NCBI RefSeq assembly: GCF_014645895.1
Contig: NZ_BMMP01000005.1
Span: 281,086 to 345,085 of the forward strand
DNA from: Streptomyces daqingensis
GTDB lineage: Bacteria > Actinomycetota > Actinomycetes > Streptomycetales > Streptomycetaceae
DNA: 64,000 bases
Direction: 5' to 3'
The notes beneath the pieces are model-generated. The model was not told the DNA's origin. It saw nothing but the letters and a program-made list of their open reading frames with translations, and did not search any database. The translations under genes and the position numbers were made by a program. Positions 17,393 through 25,820 of this stretch are shown piece after piece (position 1 is the stretch's first letter; every line of letters starts with the position of its first letter).

Positions 17393-18028
17393 GTGGAATT
17401 CGTCATCAGCATGGTGGTGCTGCTGTCCGTGCTGTTCGTGACATTCGGCATCATCGCGGCGGTGCGTGTCACGCGAGCCGTGCAGCGTGGTGTCGAGCGC
17501 ACCGGCGTGCAGGTCCGCCGGACGGTCGAGGAGACGACGCTCCGCGCGAAGAGCGCCCATCCCGGTCCGGTGGGCGAGATCGCCCGCAAGCGCCTCGAAC
17601 TGCGCGCGTCCATCGACAGCACGCGCCGTGCGCTGGAGTCCGACGTCAGCAGGGACCCGTCGCTCCAGGAGGCCCTCGGCCTGCTGAACAGGCTGCACGA
17701 CCACGCCAGGCAGCTGGACGGCGAACTGCGCCTGCTGATGGAGAAGGAGCCCGACAAGACGCGGACTGCGGCTCTGATGCCCGACGTCGTAGAACGGGTC
17801 TCCCGGATCAAGGAATCGGCCGACTCGCTGCGTTTCGCCGCGCAGGACCGCGCGCGGCAGTACGACGTGGAGGGGCTGGACGCGCTACGGCAGCAGATCG
17901 AGGTCGAGTCGGGCGCCCTCCGTCACTGGCAGGGAATGGAACAGCAGGCCCACGCAGCCGAACAGCTCGATGAAGAGCGCGCAGAGCGTCCCCGTCTCGA
18001 CAAGGGCCGTCCGCAAAGCGCCTCGTGA
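17393..18028 (+). CDS. Membrane-anchored coiled-coil protein, unknown function
   Basis: A 211-residue protein. The GTG at 17393 is chosen because AAGGAG sits 6 nt upstream. An N-terminal membrane anchor (EFVISMVVLLSVLFVTFGII, residues 2-24) is followed by an entirely helical, highly charged cytoplasmic region with heptad character (for example RRALESDVSRDPSLQEALGL and LNRLHDHARQLDGELRLLME). No catalytic motif is visible. It lies between leuS and degV on the same strand and is found in this position in other Streptomyces to my recollection. A scaffold or envelope-associated role is possible but not shown. Confidence 0.8.
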   Translation: MEFVISMVVLLSVLFVTFGIIAAVRVTRAVQRGVERTGVQVRRTVEETTLRAKSAHPGPVGEIARKRLELRASIDSTRRALESDVSRDPSLQEALGLLNRLHDHARQLDGELRLLMEKEPDKTRTAALMPDVVERVSRIKESADSLRFAAQDRARQYDVEGLDALRQQIEVESGALRHWQGMEQQAHAAEQLDEERAERPRLDKGRPQSAS

Positions 18029-18036
18029 GACGGCGG

Positions 18037-18042
18037 TAGCCT
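18037..18042 (+). promoter_or_regulatory. -10 box of the DegV gene (leaderless type)
   Basis: TAGCCT followed by CCCTTT and the ATG at 18049: a 6-nt gap, no ribosome binding site. Confidence 0.45.
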
Positions 18043-18048
18043 CCCTTT

Positions 18049-18918
18049 ATGTCCCGCACCACGTCTCGTCACGGGTCCCGCCGGGTGGCGATCGTCACCG
18101 ACTCCACGGCCTATCTGCCGCAGGCGGCGCTGGCCCGTCACCACATCGACGTCGTGCCGCTGACGGTGGTGCTCGGTGGTCAGGCCCTGGAGGAGGGCAC
18201 CGAGATCTCGGCGCGCTCCCTTGAGGAAGCCCTGCGGGAGCGGCGTGCGGTGACGACCTCCCGTCCGAGCCCCGCGGTCTTCGCCGAGGCTTACAGGGCC
18301 GCCGCCGAGGCAGGAGCGGAGGGAATCGTCTCGCTGCATCTGTCCGGTGAGATCTCGGGAACGTACGACGCGGCGGTGGTGGCCGCACGGGAAGCACCGG
18401 TGCCCGTGCGGGTCGTGGACAGCGGCCTGGTCGCCATGGCGCTGGGGTTCTGCGCGCTGGAGGCCGCCGAGACGGCCGCGAGCGGCGGTTCGCTGGACGA
18501 GGCCGTGGCGGCCGCGGAGAAGCGGGCAGAGGGAATGTCCGCATACTTCTATGTCGACACTCTCGACTATCTGCGGCGGGGCGGGCGCATCGGCGCGGCG
18601 GCGAAGCTGCTCGGCTCCGCGCTGGCCGTCAAGCCCCTGCTGGAGCTGGTGGACGGGCGCATCGCGATGCTGGAGAAGGTGCGTACGGCGTCGAAGGCCA
18701 TCGGGCGCCTGGAGGAGCTCGTGGTGGAGCGGGCGGGCGACTCTCGTGTCGACATCGCGGTGCACCATCTCGCTGCGCAGCAGCGTGCGGACGATCTCGC
18801 GGAGCGGTTGCGGGACCGCGTGCCAGGGCTCGGCGAACTGCACGTGAGCGAAGTGGGCGCTGTGATCGGAGCGCATACCGGGCCCGGCCTCCTGGGGGCC
18901 GTGGTGTCACTCAGGTGA
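18049..18918 (+). CDS. DegV family fatty-acid-binding protein
   Basis: A 289-residue DegV/FakB-type protein. Members bind a fatty acid and, in Firmicutes, present it to the kinase FakA for phosphorylation. The first strand reads RRVAIVTDSTAYLP, then TTSRPSPAVFAEAYR, the LHLSGEISGTYDAA block with the conserved Ser-Gly-Thr-Tyr fatty-acid carboxylate contacts, VVDSGLVAMALGF, and DTLDYLRRGGRIG in the C-terminal half. FakA (DAK2-type) is not encoded nearby, so the partner is unknown. The gene has its own leaderless-type promoter and precedes comEA. Confidence 0.93.
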   Translation: MSRTTSRHGSRRVAIVTDSTAYLPQAALARHHIDVVPLTVVLGGQALEEGTEISARSLEEALRERRAVTTSRPSPAVFAEAYRAAAEAGAEGIVSLHLSGEISGTYDAAVVAAREAPVPVRVVDSGLVAMALGFCALEAAETAASGGSLDEAVAAAEKRAEGMSAYFYVDTLDYLRRGGRIGAAAKLLGSALAVKPLLELVDGRIAMLEKVRTASKAIGRLEELVVERAGDSRVDIAVHHLAAQQRADDLAERLRDRVPGLGELHVSEVGAVIGAHTGPGLLGAVVSLR

Positions 18919-18927
18919 GTGGCGGAC

Positions 18928-18936
18928 TTATCCACA
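18928..18936 (+). promoter_or_regulatory. Single DnaA box upstream of comEA
   Basis: TTATCCACA, a perfect bacterial DnaA box, in an A/T-richer gap of 88 nt. A palindrome GATCGCGATC lies at 18976-18985. There is only one box, so an origin is excluded; a regulatory site is possible. Confidence 0.35.
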
Positions 18937-19006
18937 ACTGGTCGGTTACCCACGGGAATTGACCAAGATCACTTAGATCGCGATCGAATGTCTACTGTCC
19001 GTCGGC

Positions 19007-20716
19007 ATGAGCATCCGATCTCGTTCCTCTCGCTCTTCCCGCCCTACGCATCCGCCTCGGGGGCCGTCGGCGCGCTCGCGCACCCGGTCGCGGCTCCACT
19101 CGCGGCCGGCGTCGCCTGCGGGCGAGGGCGGCATCCCGTCCCCTCGTCCAGCTGGAGCCCTGGAGCGGCGCCGGGGTGGCACGGCGCCGCCGGGGCGCGC
19201 GCGGCCCGTCCGGCGGCGGTTCGTCTCCAGGGCCTGCCGCTCCCGTGGGTCAGCCGCCCCGAAGGGGGAGGGGGCGCGGCCGGACGGGCCGGGAACGCGG
19301 GCTGCGGCGCTCCTGGACGAAGCCGCTCGTAGCGCCTCGCCTCCCGCTGCCCCGGCCCCTCCCGGGGCGAGACCGGCGGGAAGGACGGACCGGGAGGTTC
19401 CGGGGGACAGAGCGCCAGGAGGCGCAGGCGTCGGGGAGGCGGTTCACCGCCTGCCCCTGCCCGTACGACGGCGTCAGCCGGCCGCTGGGGACGGGGCGGA
19501 TCGAGGGACCGCCCAGCAAGGGCGCGACGGTGGCCGGGGAGCCGGAGGGCCAGCTGCGCCGTCACAGCCGAGATCCCGGGGACCGGCCCCGGACCGCGCT
19601 GCGTCAGTGGCGCTGGGCACGCAGGCTCGATCGGTCGCCGGGCTCGACCCACCGGTGGAGGGTGCCCCGCCGGGAGAGCCATCCGGCGGAGCGGCGGGCC
19701 CCGGCGCAGGGGTTCTGCCCCGGTCCGCAGCCGTGGCGTCGGCTCGGGCGGCCGTGCGACGGGGGAGGGCGCGGCGAGCAGCCGCCGCGCACGGACGGAA
19801 GCGGTCGGAGGGGGTCTCGGACGCCCTCACGGCCATGACTCGGACCTCGGCGGCGCTGTCTGGTGGCGGGCACCCCCGGGTCGGTGGGGGAGGCGCGGAG
19901 ATGGCCCGGACAGAGACACCCTCCGGCGGGAGGAGCGGAGCGGGGGAGCGCCGGGAATCCGGGGCAGGCACGGCCGGCCCCCGTCGTGACGGGTTCTTGC
20001 TCGCCGTCCGTGAACGTCTGCCGCTGTGGGTTCAGCTGCGGTGTGGGATCGAGCTGCGCACGCTGATCGTTCTGGGGGTCGTCCTGGCCGTGGCCGTCCT
20101 CTTCGGTGTACGGCACTTCCTCGCTGGGCGTCCTGACGAAGTACGGGCGCCGGAGGCCAGGAGCGTCAGCGGTCCGGCGGCCTCGGGAGCCGGGCCTGCC
20201 GCTGAGGGCGGCCCGCGGGGAAAGGGTGCCGGAGGCACGGGAGCACCGGGCAAGCGGCTCGTGGTGGACGTCGGCGGGAAGGTCCGCAAGCCGGGCATCT
20301 ACCGGCTCCCGGACGGTTCCCGGGTGGCCGACGCACTCGAATCGGCGGGCGGAGTGAAGCCCGGCACGGACGTCAGCGGCCTCAACCGGGCCCGGCGCCT
20401 CGTCGACGGCGAGCAGATCGTCGCGGGCGGTGCGCCGGCGGCGGGCGGACCGGGCAAGGGCGCCGGGGCCGGCGCCGCGCCGGGCGGTGGCGCCGCGGAC
20501 GGCGGGAGCGGTGGGGCGCAGGGGCAGCCTGTGAGCCTCAACTCGGCCACTGCCGAACAGCTGGAGACCCTGCCCGGTGTGGGTCCCGTTCTCGCGCAGC
20601 ACATCATCGAATACAGGGAGGCACACGGCGGCTTCACGTCCGTCGACCAGCTCCAGGACGTCAACGGAATCGGCGAACGGCGCTTCGCCGACATCGAGCC
20701 GAAGGTCAGCCCGTGA
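19007..20716 (+). CDS. comEA: ComEA family DNA-binding membrane protein
   Basis: ComEA homologue: membrane-anchored DNA receptor in competent bacteria. The certain part is the C-terminal half: a transmembrane helix at about residues 351-371 (TLIVLGVVLAVAVLFGVRHF) preceded by LLAVRERLPLWVQLRCGIE, an SLBB domain (RLVVDVGGKVRKPGIYRLPD to VDGEQIVAGG), a Gly/Ala-rich linker, and a helix-hairpin-helix domain (VSLNSATAEQLETLPGVGP, then FTSVDQLQDVNGIGERRF). The first 330 residues from ATG 19007 (MSIRSRSSRSSR) are low complexity and Arg/Pro/Gly-rich with weaker codon bias. An internal ATG at 19901 has an excellent ribosome binding site (GGGGGAGG) and would give 271 residues, so the true start is uncertain. 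It overlaps comEC by 4 nt. Confidence 0.9.
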   Translation: MSIRSRSSRSSRPTHPPRGPSARSRTRSRLHSRPASPAGEGGIPSPRPAGALERRRGGTAPPGRARPVRRRFVSRACRSRGSAAPKGEGARPDGPGTRAAALLDEAARSASPPAAPAPPGARPAGRTDREVPGDRAPGGAGVGEAVHRLPLPVRRRQPAAGDGADRGTAQQGRDGGRGAGGPAAPSQPRSRGPAPDRAASVALGTQARSVAGLDPPVEGAPPGEPSGGAAGPGAGVLPRSAAVASARAAVRRGRARRAAAAHGRKRSEGVSDALTAMTRTSAALSGGGHPRVGGGGAEMARTETPSGGRSGAGERRESGAGTAGPRRDGFLLAVRERLPLWVQLRCGIELRTLIVLGVVLAVAVLFGVRHFLAGRPDEVRAPEARSVSGPAASGAGPAAEGGPRGKGAGGTGAPGKRLVVDVGGKVRKPGIYRLPDGSRVADALESAGGVKPGTDVSGLNRARRLVDGEQIVAGGAPAAGGPGKGAGAGAAPGGGAADGGSGGAQGQPVSLNSATAEQLETLPGVGPVLAQHIIEYREAHGGFTSVDQLQDVNGIGERRFADIEPKVSP

Positions 20717-23325
20717 ACGGAACGCGGGCGGCTCCGGTCCTTCTGCGGGAGGGCCCTGCGGACCTGCGGCTGGTGCCGCCCGCTCTGGCCGCGTGGGCAG
20801 CGGCCGCGCTGGCTCTGGGGTTCTCTGGGACGGCGGCTGCGACAGGGGTGACCGCTTGCGCGGCAGGGGCCGGGCTCCTGTCCGTCCTGGCGAAGGCAGG
20901 CCGCACACCAGGACCGGCACGGAGCGAGCGAGCACCCGTTCTGGCCGCCACAGCGGCCCTGACGTTGCTGTGCGCCGCGGCCGGTGGTGCTGTCGCCGCC
21001 CTGCACGCCGCGGATCTGCGTCGCGGTCCGCTGCCCCGCCTTGCCGACGAGCACGCCCGCGTGACGCTCGACCTGACAGTCAAGGGCGATCCACGCCCCA
21101 TGCGCCCTCGCGTGCACGGCGCCCAGCAGGCCCCGGCAGCCCTGCTGTTCGAGGCCGAAGCCACACGTGTCACTGAACGGAGCAGGGTGACACGCACTGC
21201 ACGGCCGGACGGACCCGGCCCGGCGGCGGAGACGGAGAAGGGAGCGGCACGCGCCCGCGCCGTCCGGACGCCGGTGCTCGTCATCGTCAGGCAGCGGGAC
21301 GGCCCCGGCGCGGCGGGATGGCGGCGGCTGCTCCCCTCCACGGGGCTGCGCCTCGACGGCCGCCTCCTCCCGCCCTCCCGCACCGGGCGAGGGCAGGACA
21401 TCGCGGGGGTGGTCCGTGCCGACGCCGACAGGCCTCCGCGGGTGTTCAGGGAGCCCTCCGCCGTACAGCGCACCGCCGGCGGCCTGCGCGCGGGGCTCCG
21501 GGAGGCGACCGGGGAACTCGACGGGGACGCCCGCGGTCTGCTGCCGGGCCTGGTCGTCGGCGACACCTCACGCCTGGCGCCCGACCTTCAGGCGGCCTTC
21601 CGCACCACCGACATGACGCACCTGCTGGCGGTCAGCGGAGCGAACCTGACGATCATGCTGGCCGTCCTCGTCGGTCCGCCCGGCACGGCCCAGCTCACTG
21701 AACGGCGCGGGATCGCCCCACGGCTGGGTATCTCGCTGCGCGGGACGGCGGTGCTCGGGGCGCTGCTCACGCTGGGCTTCGTGGTGGTCTGCCGTCCTGA
21801 ACCGAGCGTCATACGGGCCGCCGCCTGCGGGCTGATCACCCTGCTCGCCCTGGTCACGGGGCGGCGGCGCTCCCTGCTGCCCGCACTCGCTGCCGCAGCC
21901 CTGCTGCTCGTGCTGATCGACCCCTGGCTGGCCGTCGACTTCGGGTTCCTGCTGTCCGTCCTCGCGACCGGAGCGCTGCTCACGCTCGCCCCTCGCTGGA
22001 GTGCGGCGCTGCGGGAGAGAGGCTGCAACCCGCGCCTCGCCGAAGCTCTCGCGGCGGCCGGTGCGGCCCAGGCCGTCTGCGCGCCGGTGGTGGCCGTACT
22101 CGCGGCGCACGTCAGCCTGGTGGCCGTGCCGTGCAATCTGCTGGCCGAGTTCGCCGTTGCCCCCGCGACGGTGCTCGGTTTCGCTGCTCTCGCCACGGCT
22201 CCGCTGGCCATGCCGTTCGCCAAGGGGGTGGCCTGGCTGGCCAGTTGGCCCACGGAAGGTATCGCCGCGCTGGCCCGCACTGGCGCCGACGTGCCCGGAG
22301 CGGAGATCGGCTGGCCGGGCGACTGGGGCGGCGCGCTGATACTCGCGGCTCTGCTGGTGGCGGCGGCGCTCCTCGTCAGACGCGTCGACCTGCCCCGCCG
22401 GCCGTGGCTGTGTGCGCTCTGCGTCCTGCTTCTGCTGATGGCACTGACGCGGCCCGTGCCCCTGGTGCGGCCGTTCACGGGATGGCCGCCGCCCGGCTGG
22501 CGGGTCGTGGCGTGCGATGTCGGGCAGGGTGATGCGCTCGCTCTGGCCACAGGGCAGAGGGGCACGGCCGTTGTCGTCGACGCGGGCCCGGACCCGGGAG
22601 CGGTCGACGACTGCCTGCGTGCGCTCGATGTTTCCGCCGTGCCGCTGCTCGTGCTCACGCACTTCCACGCTGACCACGTCGCCGGTCTGCCAGGTGTGCT
22701 GAAAGGAAGGGAAGTGGGAGCCATCCAGACGACTTCGCACGAAGAGCCGCCAGGCCAGGCCGAGTTCGTTCGTCGCACGGCACGGCAGAGGGGTGTGCCC
22801 GTCATCGGTGCGACAGCGGGTGAGCGCCGGCGCGCGGGAGAGCTGACGTGGCAGGCGCTGTGGCCGCTCCCGCCAACGGCCCGTGGAGTCGAGCCGGGCG
22901 GTGCCAACGACGCAAGCATCACCCTGCTCTTCCGTACTCGCGGGATACGGCTGCTACTACCCGGGGACCTCGAACCGGACGCGCAGCGGCGGCTGTTGAC
23001 GACCTACCCCCGGCTGCCGCCCGTCGACGTCCTGAAGGTGGCTCACCACGGCTCCGCCTACCAGTACCCGCCTCTCCTCGCGCGGGTCCGGCCGCGCATC
23101 GCCCTGATCTCCGCGGGTGCGGACAACCCGTACGGGCATCCGGCGCCGCGGACACTCGCCGCGCTCCGCTCGGCCGGTGCCCTCGTGAGGCGCACCGACC
23201 GCAACGGCGCGCTGGCCGTCACGGGCTCGCGGATACGGGCGGGTGAGAGGCAGGGCGCGGGCGCAGCACTGGCCGTCGTGGTGCAGCGTGAGGACCGACA
23301 ACGGGAGGAGGGGCACGGCGACTGA
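20713..23325 (+). CDS. comEC: ComEC/Rec2-type DNA internalisation channel
   Basis: An 870-residue polytopic membrane protein that in competent bacteria forms the channel for single-stranded DNA. It starts with GTG overlapping comEA. N-terminal membrane segments and the OB-like DUF4131 region occupy about residues 1-280; the competence domain contains LPGLVVGDTSRLAPDLQAAF and MTHLLAVSGANLTIML; further helices follow to about residue 590. The C-terminal metallo-beta-lactamase domain starts VVACDVGQGDALAL and carries THFHADHVAGL (about residues 649-659) and later VAHHGSAYQ, so the nuclease-like metal site is intact. Streptomyces is not known to be naturally competent, so the role here is unproven. 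Confidence 0.95.
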   Translation: MNGTRAAPVLLREGPADLRLVPPALAAWAAAALALGFSGTAAATGVTACAAGAGLLSVLAKAGRTPGPARSERAPVLAATAALTLLCAAAGGAVAALHAADLRRGPLPRLADEHARVTLDLTVKGDPRPMRPRVHGAQQAPAALLFEAEATRVTERSRVTRTARPDGPGPAAETEKGAARARAVRTPVLVIVRQRDGPGAAGWRRLLPSTGLRLDGRLLPPSRTGRGQDIAGVVRADADRPPRVFREPSAVQRTAGGLRAGLREATGELDGDARGLLPGLVVGDTSRLAPDLQAAFRTTDMTHLLAVSGANLTIMLAVLVGPPGTAQLTERRGIAPRLGISLRGTAVLGALLTLGFVVVCRPEPSVIRAAACGLITLLALVTGRRRSLLPALAAAALLLVLIDPWLAVDFGFLLSVLATGALLTLAPRWSAALRERGCNPRLAEALAAAGAAQAVCAPVVAVLAAHVSLVAVPCNLLAEFAVAPATVLGFAALATAPLAMPFAKGVAWLASWPTEGIAALARTGADVPGAEIGWPGDWGGALILAALLVAAALLVRRVDLPRRPWLCALCVLLLLMALTRPVPLVRPFTGWPPPGWRVVACDVGQGDALALATGQRGTAVVVDAGPDPGAVDDCLRALDVSAVPLLVLTHFHADHVAGLPGVLKGREVGAIQTTSHEEPPGQAEFVRRTARQRGVPVIGATAGERRRAGELTWQALWPLPPTARGVEPGGANDASITLLFRTRGIRLLLPGDLEPDAQRRLLTTYPRLPPVDVLKVAHHGSAYQYPPLLARVRPRIALISAGADNPYGHPAPRTLAALRSAGALVRRTDRNGALAVTGSRIRAGERQGAGAALAVVVQREDRQREEGHGD

Positions 23326-23389
23326 CGAAGCCTCCAAGAACGCGTGCTCGATGGGCAGTTCGGGCAACGGCAGGCGGCGCCTCAGCCAC

Positions 23390-24073
23390 TCACGGCGTCC
23401 CCGACCGCTCACGGCCCTCGCGCGTCGCCCGAGACGTACACAGCGCCGTATCCGGCCTGACGCGGAGCAGGTGGAGGTACATGGTGGTGACGTCGTGCAC
23501 GGCGTCCTCGTACGCGTCCGGGTCGGCGGCCACGAGGGCGGCCCAGGTCGCCGACATCGACCCGACGGCCCGGGCCAGGGAGAGGGGATCGACGACGGGA
23601 TCGGCCTGCCCGGCCTCCGCCAGTCTCCGTACGTACCGGGCGTGCCGGTGCAGCGGGCGGCGCTGGAGTTCCGCCCACAGCCCCGCGACCTCCTCGTCGG
23701 CGAGCGCTCGCTGTTCGAAGAGGCCCAGCAGCGGCAGATGCCGGGCGTAGGCGGCGATGAAGGCACCGACGGAGGCCCGCGCCACTGCGTAGGGGTCGTC
23801 CGGGTCCGTTCCCGGGACCTCCTGCGCGGTGAGGAAGGCGTCGCGCACTTGCCATGCGAGAACGCGGAAGACCTCGGCCTTGGAGGCGAAGTAGACGTAG
23901 AAGGCCGCCCGTGAGAGCCCTGCCTCTGCGGTGATCGCGGCTATGGTCGTCGGCCCGTAACCCCGCTGCGCGAAGACGTGCCCCGCGGCCCTGAGAAGAA
24001 CCGCGCGCGTATACGCGTCCCGCCGGTCGTGTTTGGTCCTGGTCGCCCAGGGCTGTTGTCGTCGTGGTGCCAC
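23390..24073 (-). CDS. TetR family transcriptional regulator
   Basis: A 227-residue repressor-type regulator. The helix-turn-helix lies at about residues 20-66: YTRAVLLRAAGHVFAQRGYG, TTIAAITAEAGLSRAAFYVY, FASKAEVFRVL. The ligand domain is not diagnostic. Start is the GTG at 24073, which falls 6 nt after a strong minus-strand -10 box and therefore looks leaderless. An inverted repeat TTGAC-N6-GTCAA overlaps the -35 element and is a likely autoregulatory operator. The gene is convergent with comEC; the opposite side (24108-24526) holds no clear divergent target, so the regulon is unknown. Confidence 0.92.
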   Translation of the reverse strand: MAPRRQQPWATRTKHDRRDAYTRAVLLRAAGHVFAQRGYGPTTIAAITAEAGLSRAAFYVYFASKAEVFRVLAWQVRDAFLTAQEVPGTDPDDPYAVARASVGAFIAAYARHLPLLGLFEQRALADEEVAGLWAELQRRPLHRHARYVRRLAEAGQADPVVDPLSLARAVGSMSATWAALVAADPDAYEDAVHDVTTMYLHLLRVRPDTALCTSRATREGRERSGTP

Positions 24074-24079
24074 GCGGGG

Positions 24080-24107
24080 AGCATATGTGCGTTGACGCTG
24101 GTGTCAA
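24080..24107 (-). promoter_or_regulatory. Promoter and operator of the TetR gene
   Basis: Minus strand: TTGACA (24107-24102), 16-nt spacer, TATGCT (24085-24080), start codon 6 nt later. TTGAC (24092-24096) and GTCAA (24103-24107) form an inverted repeat over the -35 region, ideally placed for repression. Confidence 0.6.
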
Positions 24108-24526
24108 TGTGTATGAGCGGCCCAGGCCGGGGCCCGGGGGTTGACGGAATCCGCATCCGGCACTCCAGACCTGGACTGGATGGCGCGATCCGGCCGGGCC
24201 ACCGACGCGAGTTGGAGCCCGCGCCCGGCCCGCCGGGACGCGAGCGCGCCGTTCTCCGGGAACGCGTCGTCCTCGGGAAACGTGCCGTCGGTCCTCTCGC
24301 CGACGTCGACCAACCTCGACCAACGTCAAGGGAGTCGACGCCACTCCCGTGGTCCGCGTCGACGACGGGAGCCGGTCCTACCGGGTGCCGCAGTCGGGCA
24401 TCTCGTCCTTCGGGGCCACGTCACGTGACAGACCGGCACCCAGCCAGCCGCGCTGCCAGGTCAGCCCCAACTCCATGCCGGCAGGCGGCTTCTGGTCGCA
24501 TTTCGGGCAAGGAGCCCGCGTCGCCG
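24108..24526. other. Gene-poor stretch, possible gene remnant
   Basis: About 420 nt without a supported gene. On the minus strand 24378-24527 keeps moderate coding character and reads CPKCDQKPPAG and later MELGLTWQRGWLGAG, ending MPDCGTR; an ATG at 24476 would give 32 residues but has no ribosome binding site. It may be a small protein or the remains of one. Confidence 0.3.
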
Positions 24527-24775
24527 TCAGTCCTTCTCCAGCCAGCCCTCGTACTCGTCCGCGAGCCTCTCCAGCAGATCCGGGTCGTACCGTCCGCGGG
24601 GCGACTCGAGGACGACGAGCCACTGCGCGTCCTCGGCGTCGTCCTCGCCGGCGAGCTCTTCGCGGACCAGCTGCGGTTCGTCGTGCGGTCCCTCGAAGCG
24701 GTGCTTCACCTCTTCGGCGACCTCCTCGGCCGCGTCCCGGTCGGGCAGGACCAGGATGTGTCGTACGTCAGTCAC
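24527..24775 (-). CDS. Conserved small acidic protein, 82 residues
   Basis: Reads VTDVRHILVLPDRDAAEEVA from a GTG at 24775, then EEVKHRFEGPHDEPQLVREE and DAQWLVVLESPRGRYDPDLL, ending YEGWLEKD. The alternation of strand and helix (HILVLPD, helix, AQWLVVLE, helix) suggests a small ferredoxin-like alpha/beta fold, as in RNase E inhibitor RraB-type or DUF proteins; the assignment is a guess. The frame remains open further upstream but the divergent holA promoter region and the CAGAAT box 6 nt before the GTG mark this start. Function unknown. Confidence 0.75.
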   Translation of the reverse strand: MTDVRHILVLPDRDAAEEVAEEVKHRFEGPHDEPQLVREELAGEDDAEDAQWLVVLESPRGRYDPDLLERLADEYEGWLEKD

Positions 24776-24781
24776 CCCCGC

Positions 24782-24787
24782 ATTCTG
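24782..24787 (-). promoter_or_regulatory. -10 box of the small acidic protein gene (leaderless type)
   Basis: Minus-strand CAGAAT, 6 nt before the GTG at 24775. Confidence 0.4.
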
Positions 24788-24830
24788 CGGCAGGCGGAGG
24801 TGTCGGTGCGCCGTGGGATGCTGTTCGGCG

Positions 24831-25820
24831 ATGGCTGGTACGCGCAAGAAGACGACTGACGACCTGCTGGCCCCCGTGACACTCGCGGTGGGCCAGGAGG
24901 AACTGCTGCTGGACCGTGCGCTGCGGGAGGTGGTGGCGGCCGCGCGGGCGGTCGACGCCGACACCGACGTGCGGGAACTCGCGGCGGCGGAACTCCAGCC
25001 GGGCACCCTCGCCGAGCTGACGAGTCCCTCGCTCTTCGCCGAGCGCAAGGTCGTCGCCGTGCGGAACGCCCACGACCTCTCGGCGGACACCGTCAAGGAC
25101 GTGAAGGCGTACATAGGAGCACCCGCCGAGGAGATCACCCTCGTGCTGCTCCATGCGGGAGGCCCCAAGGGCAAGGGGCTGCTGGACGCGGCGCGCAAGG
25201 CGGGGGCGCGTGAGGTGGCCTGCGCGAAGCTGACGAAGCCGGCCGACCGGCTCGCTTTCGTACGGGGCGAGTTCCGCAGGCTGGGCCGCTCCGCGACGCC
25301 GGAGGCGTCACAGGCCCTGATCGACTCCGTCGGCAGCGATCTGCGCGAACTGGCCTCGGCCTGCGTCCAGTTGACGGCGGACGTCGAGGGCGTCATCGAC
25401 GACGCGGTCGTGGCGCGCTACTACACCGGCCGTGCCGAGGCATCGAGCTTCGCCGTCGCGGACCGCGCGGTGGAGGGCAGGGCGGCGGAGGCGCTGGAGA
25501 CGCTGCGCTGGGCCCTGCACACGGGGGTCGCGCCTGTACTGATCACGAGCGCTCTGGCCCAGGGCGTGCGGAGCATCGGCAAGCTCGCGTCGGCGCCGCG
25601 CGGCATGCGCCCCGGTGATCTCGCCCGTGAACTGGGCATGCCGCCGTGGAAGATCGACAGGGTGCGGCAGCAGATGCGCGGCTGGTCGGCGGACGGCGTC
25701 TCGACTGCCCTCCGCGCGGTCGCCGCCGCGGACGAGGCCGTCAAGGGCGGCGGGGAGAATCCGGAGTACGCACTCGAACAGGCCGTGATCACTGTGGCGA
25801 GGTCCGCCCGCCCCCGCTGA
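24831..25820 (+). CDS. holA: DNA polymerase III subunit delta
   Basis: The delta subunit of the clamp loader, which opens the beta sliding clamp. 329 residues from ATG 24831 (MAGTRKKTTDDLLAPVTLAV). Family features: VGQEELLLDRALREV at the N-terminus, SPSLFAERKVVAVRNAHDL, the LVLLHAGGPKGKGLLDA strand replacing the Walker motif of active clamp-loader ATPases, and a C-terminal helical collar (RPGDLARELGMPPWKIDRVR). No ribosome binding site is obvious; a GATGCT 8 nt upstream may act as -10. The gene directly follows comEC/tetR as in other Streptomyces and is convergent with rpsT. Confidence 0.95.
   Translation: MAGTRKKTTDDLLAPVTLAVGQEELLLDRALREVVAAARAVDADTDVRELAAAELQPGTLAELTSPSLFAERKVVAVRNAHDLSADTVKDVKAYIGAPAEEITLVLLHAGGPKGKGLLDAARKAGAREVACAKLTKPADRLAFVRGEFRRLGRSATPEASQALIDSVGSDLRELASACVQLTADVEGVIDDAVVARYYTGRAEASSFAVADRAVEGRAAEALETLRWALHTGVAPVLITSALAQGVRSIGKLASAPRGMRPGDLARELGMPPWKIDRVRQQMRGWSADGVSTALRAVAAADEAVKGGGENPEYALEQAVITVARSARPR

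Noticed and set aside
14338..17811. A 1157-codon open frame on the strand opposite leuS.
   Set aside because: It is a mirror of leuS caused by high third-position GC; it shows no recognisable domain and crosses gene boundaries.
18928..18985. A chromosomal replication origin near the DnaA box.
   Set aside because: Only one box is present; Streptomyces oriC has many boxes and lies next to dnaA/dnaN, which are not here.
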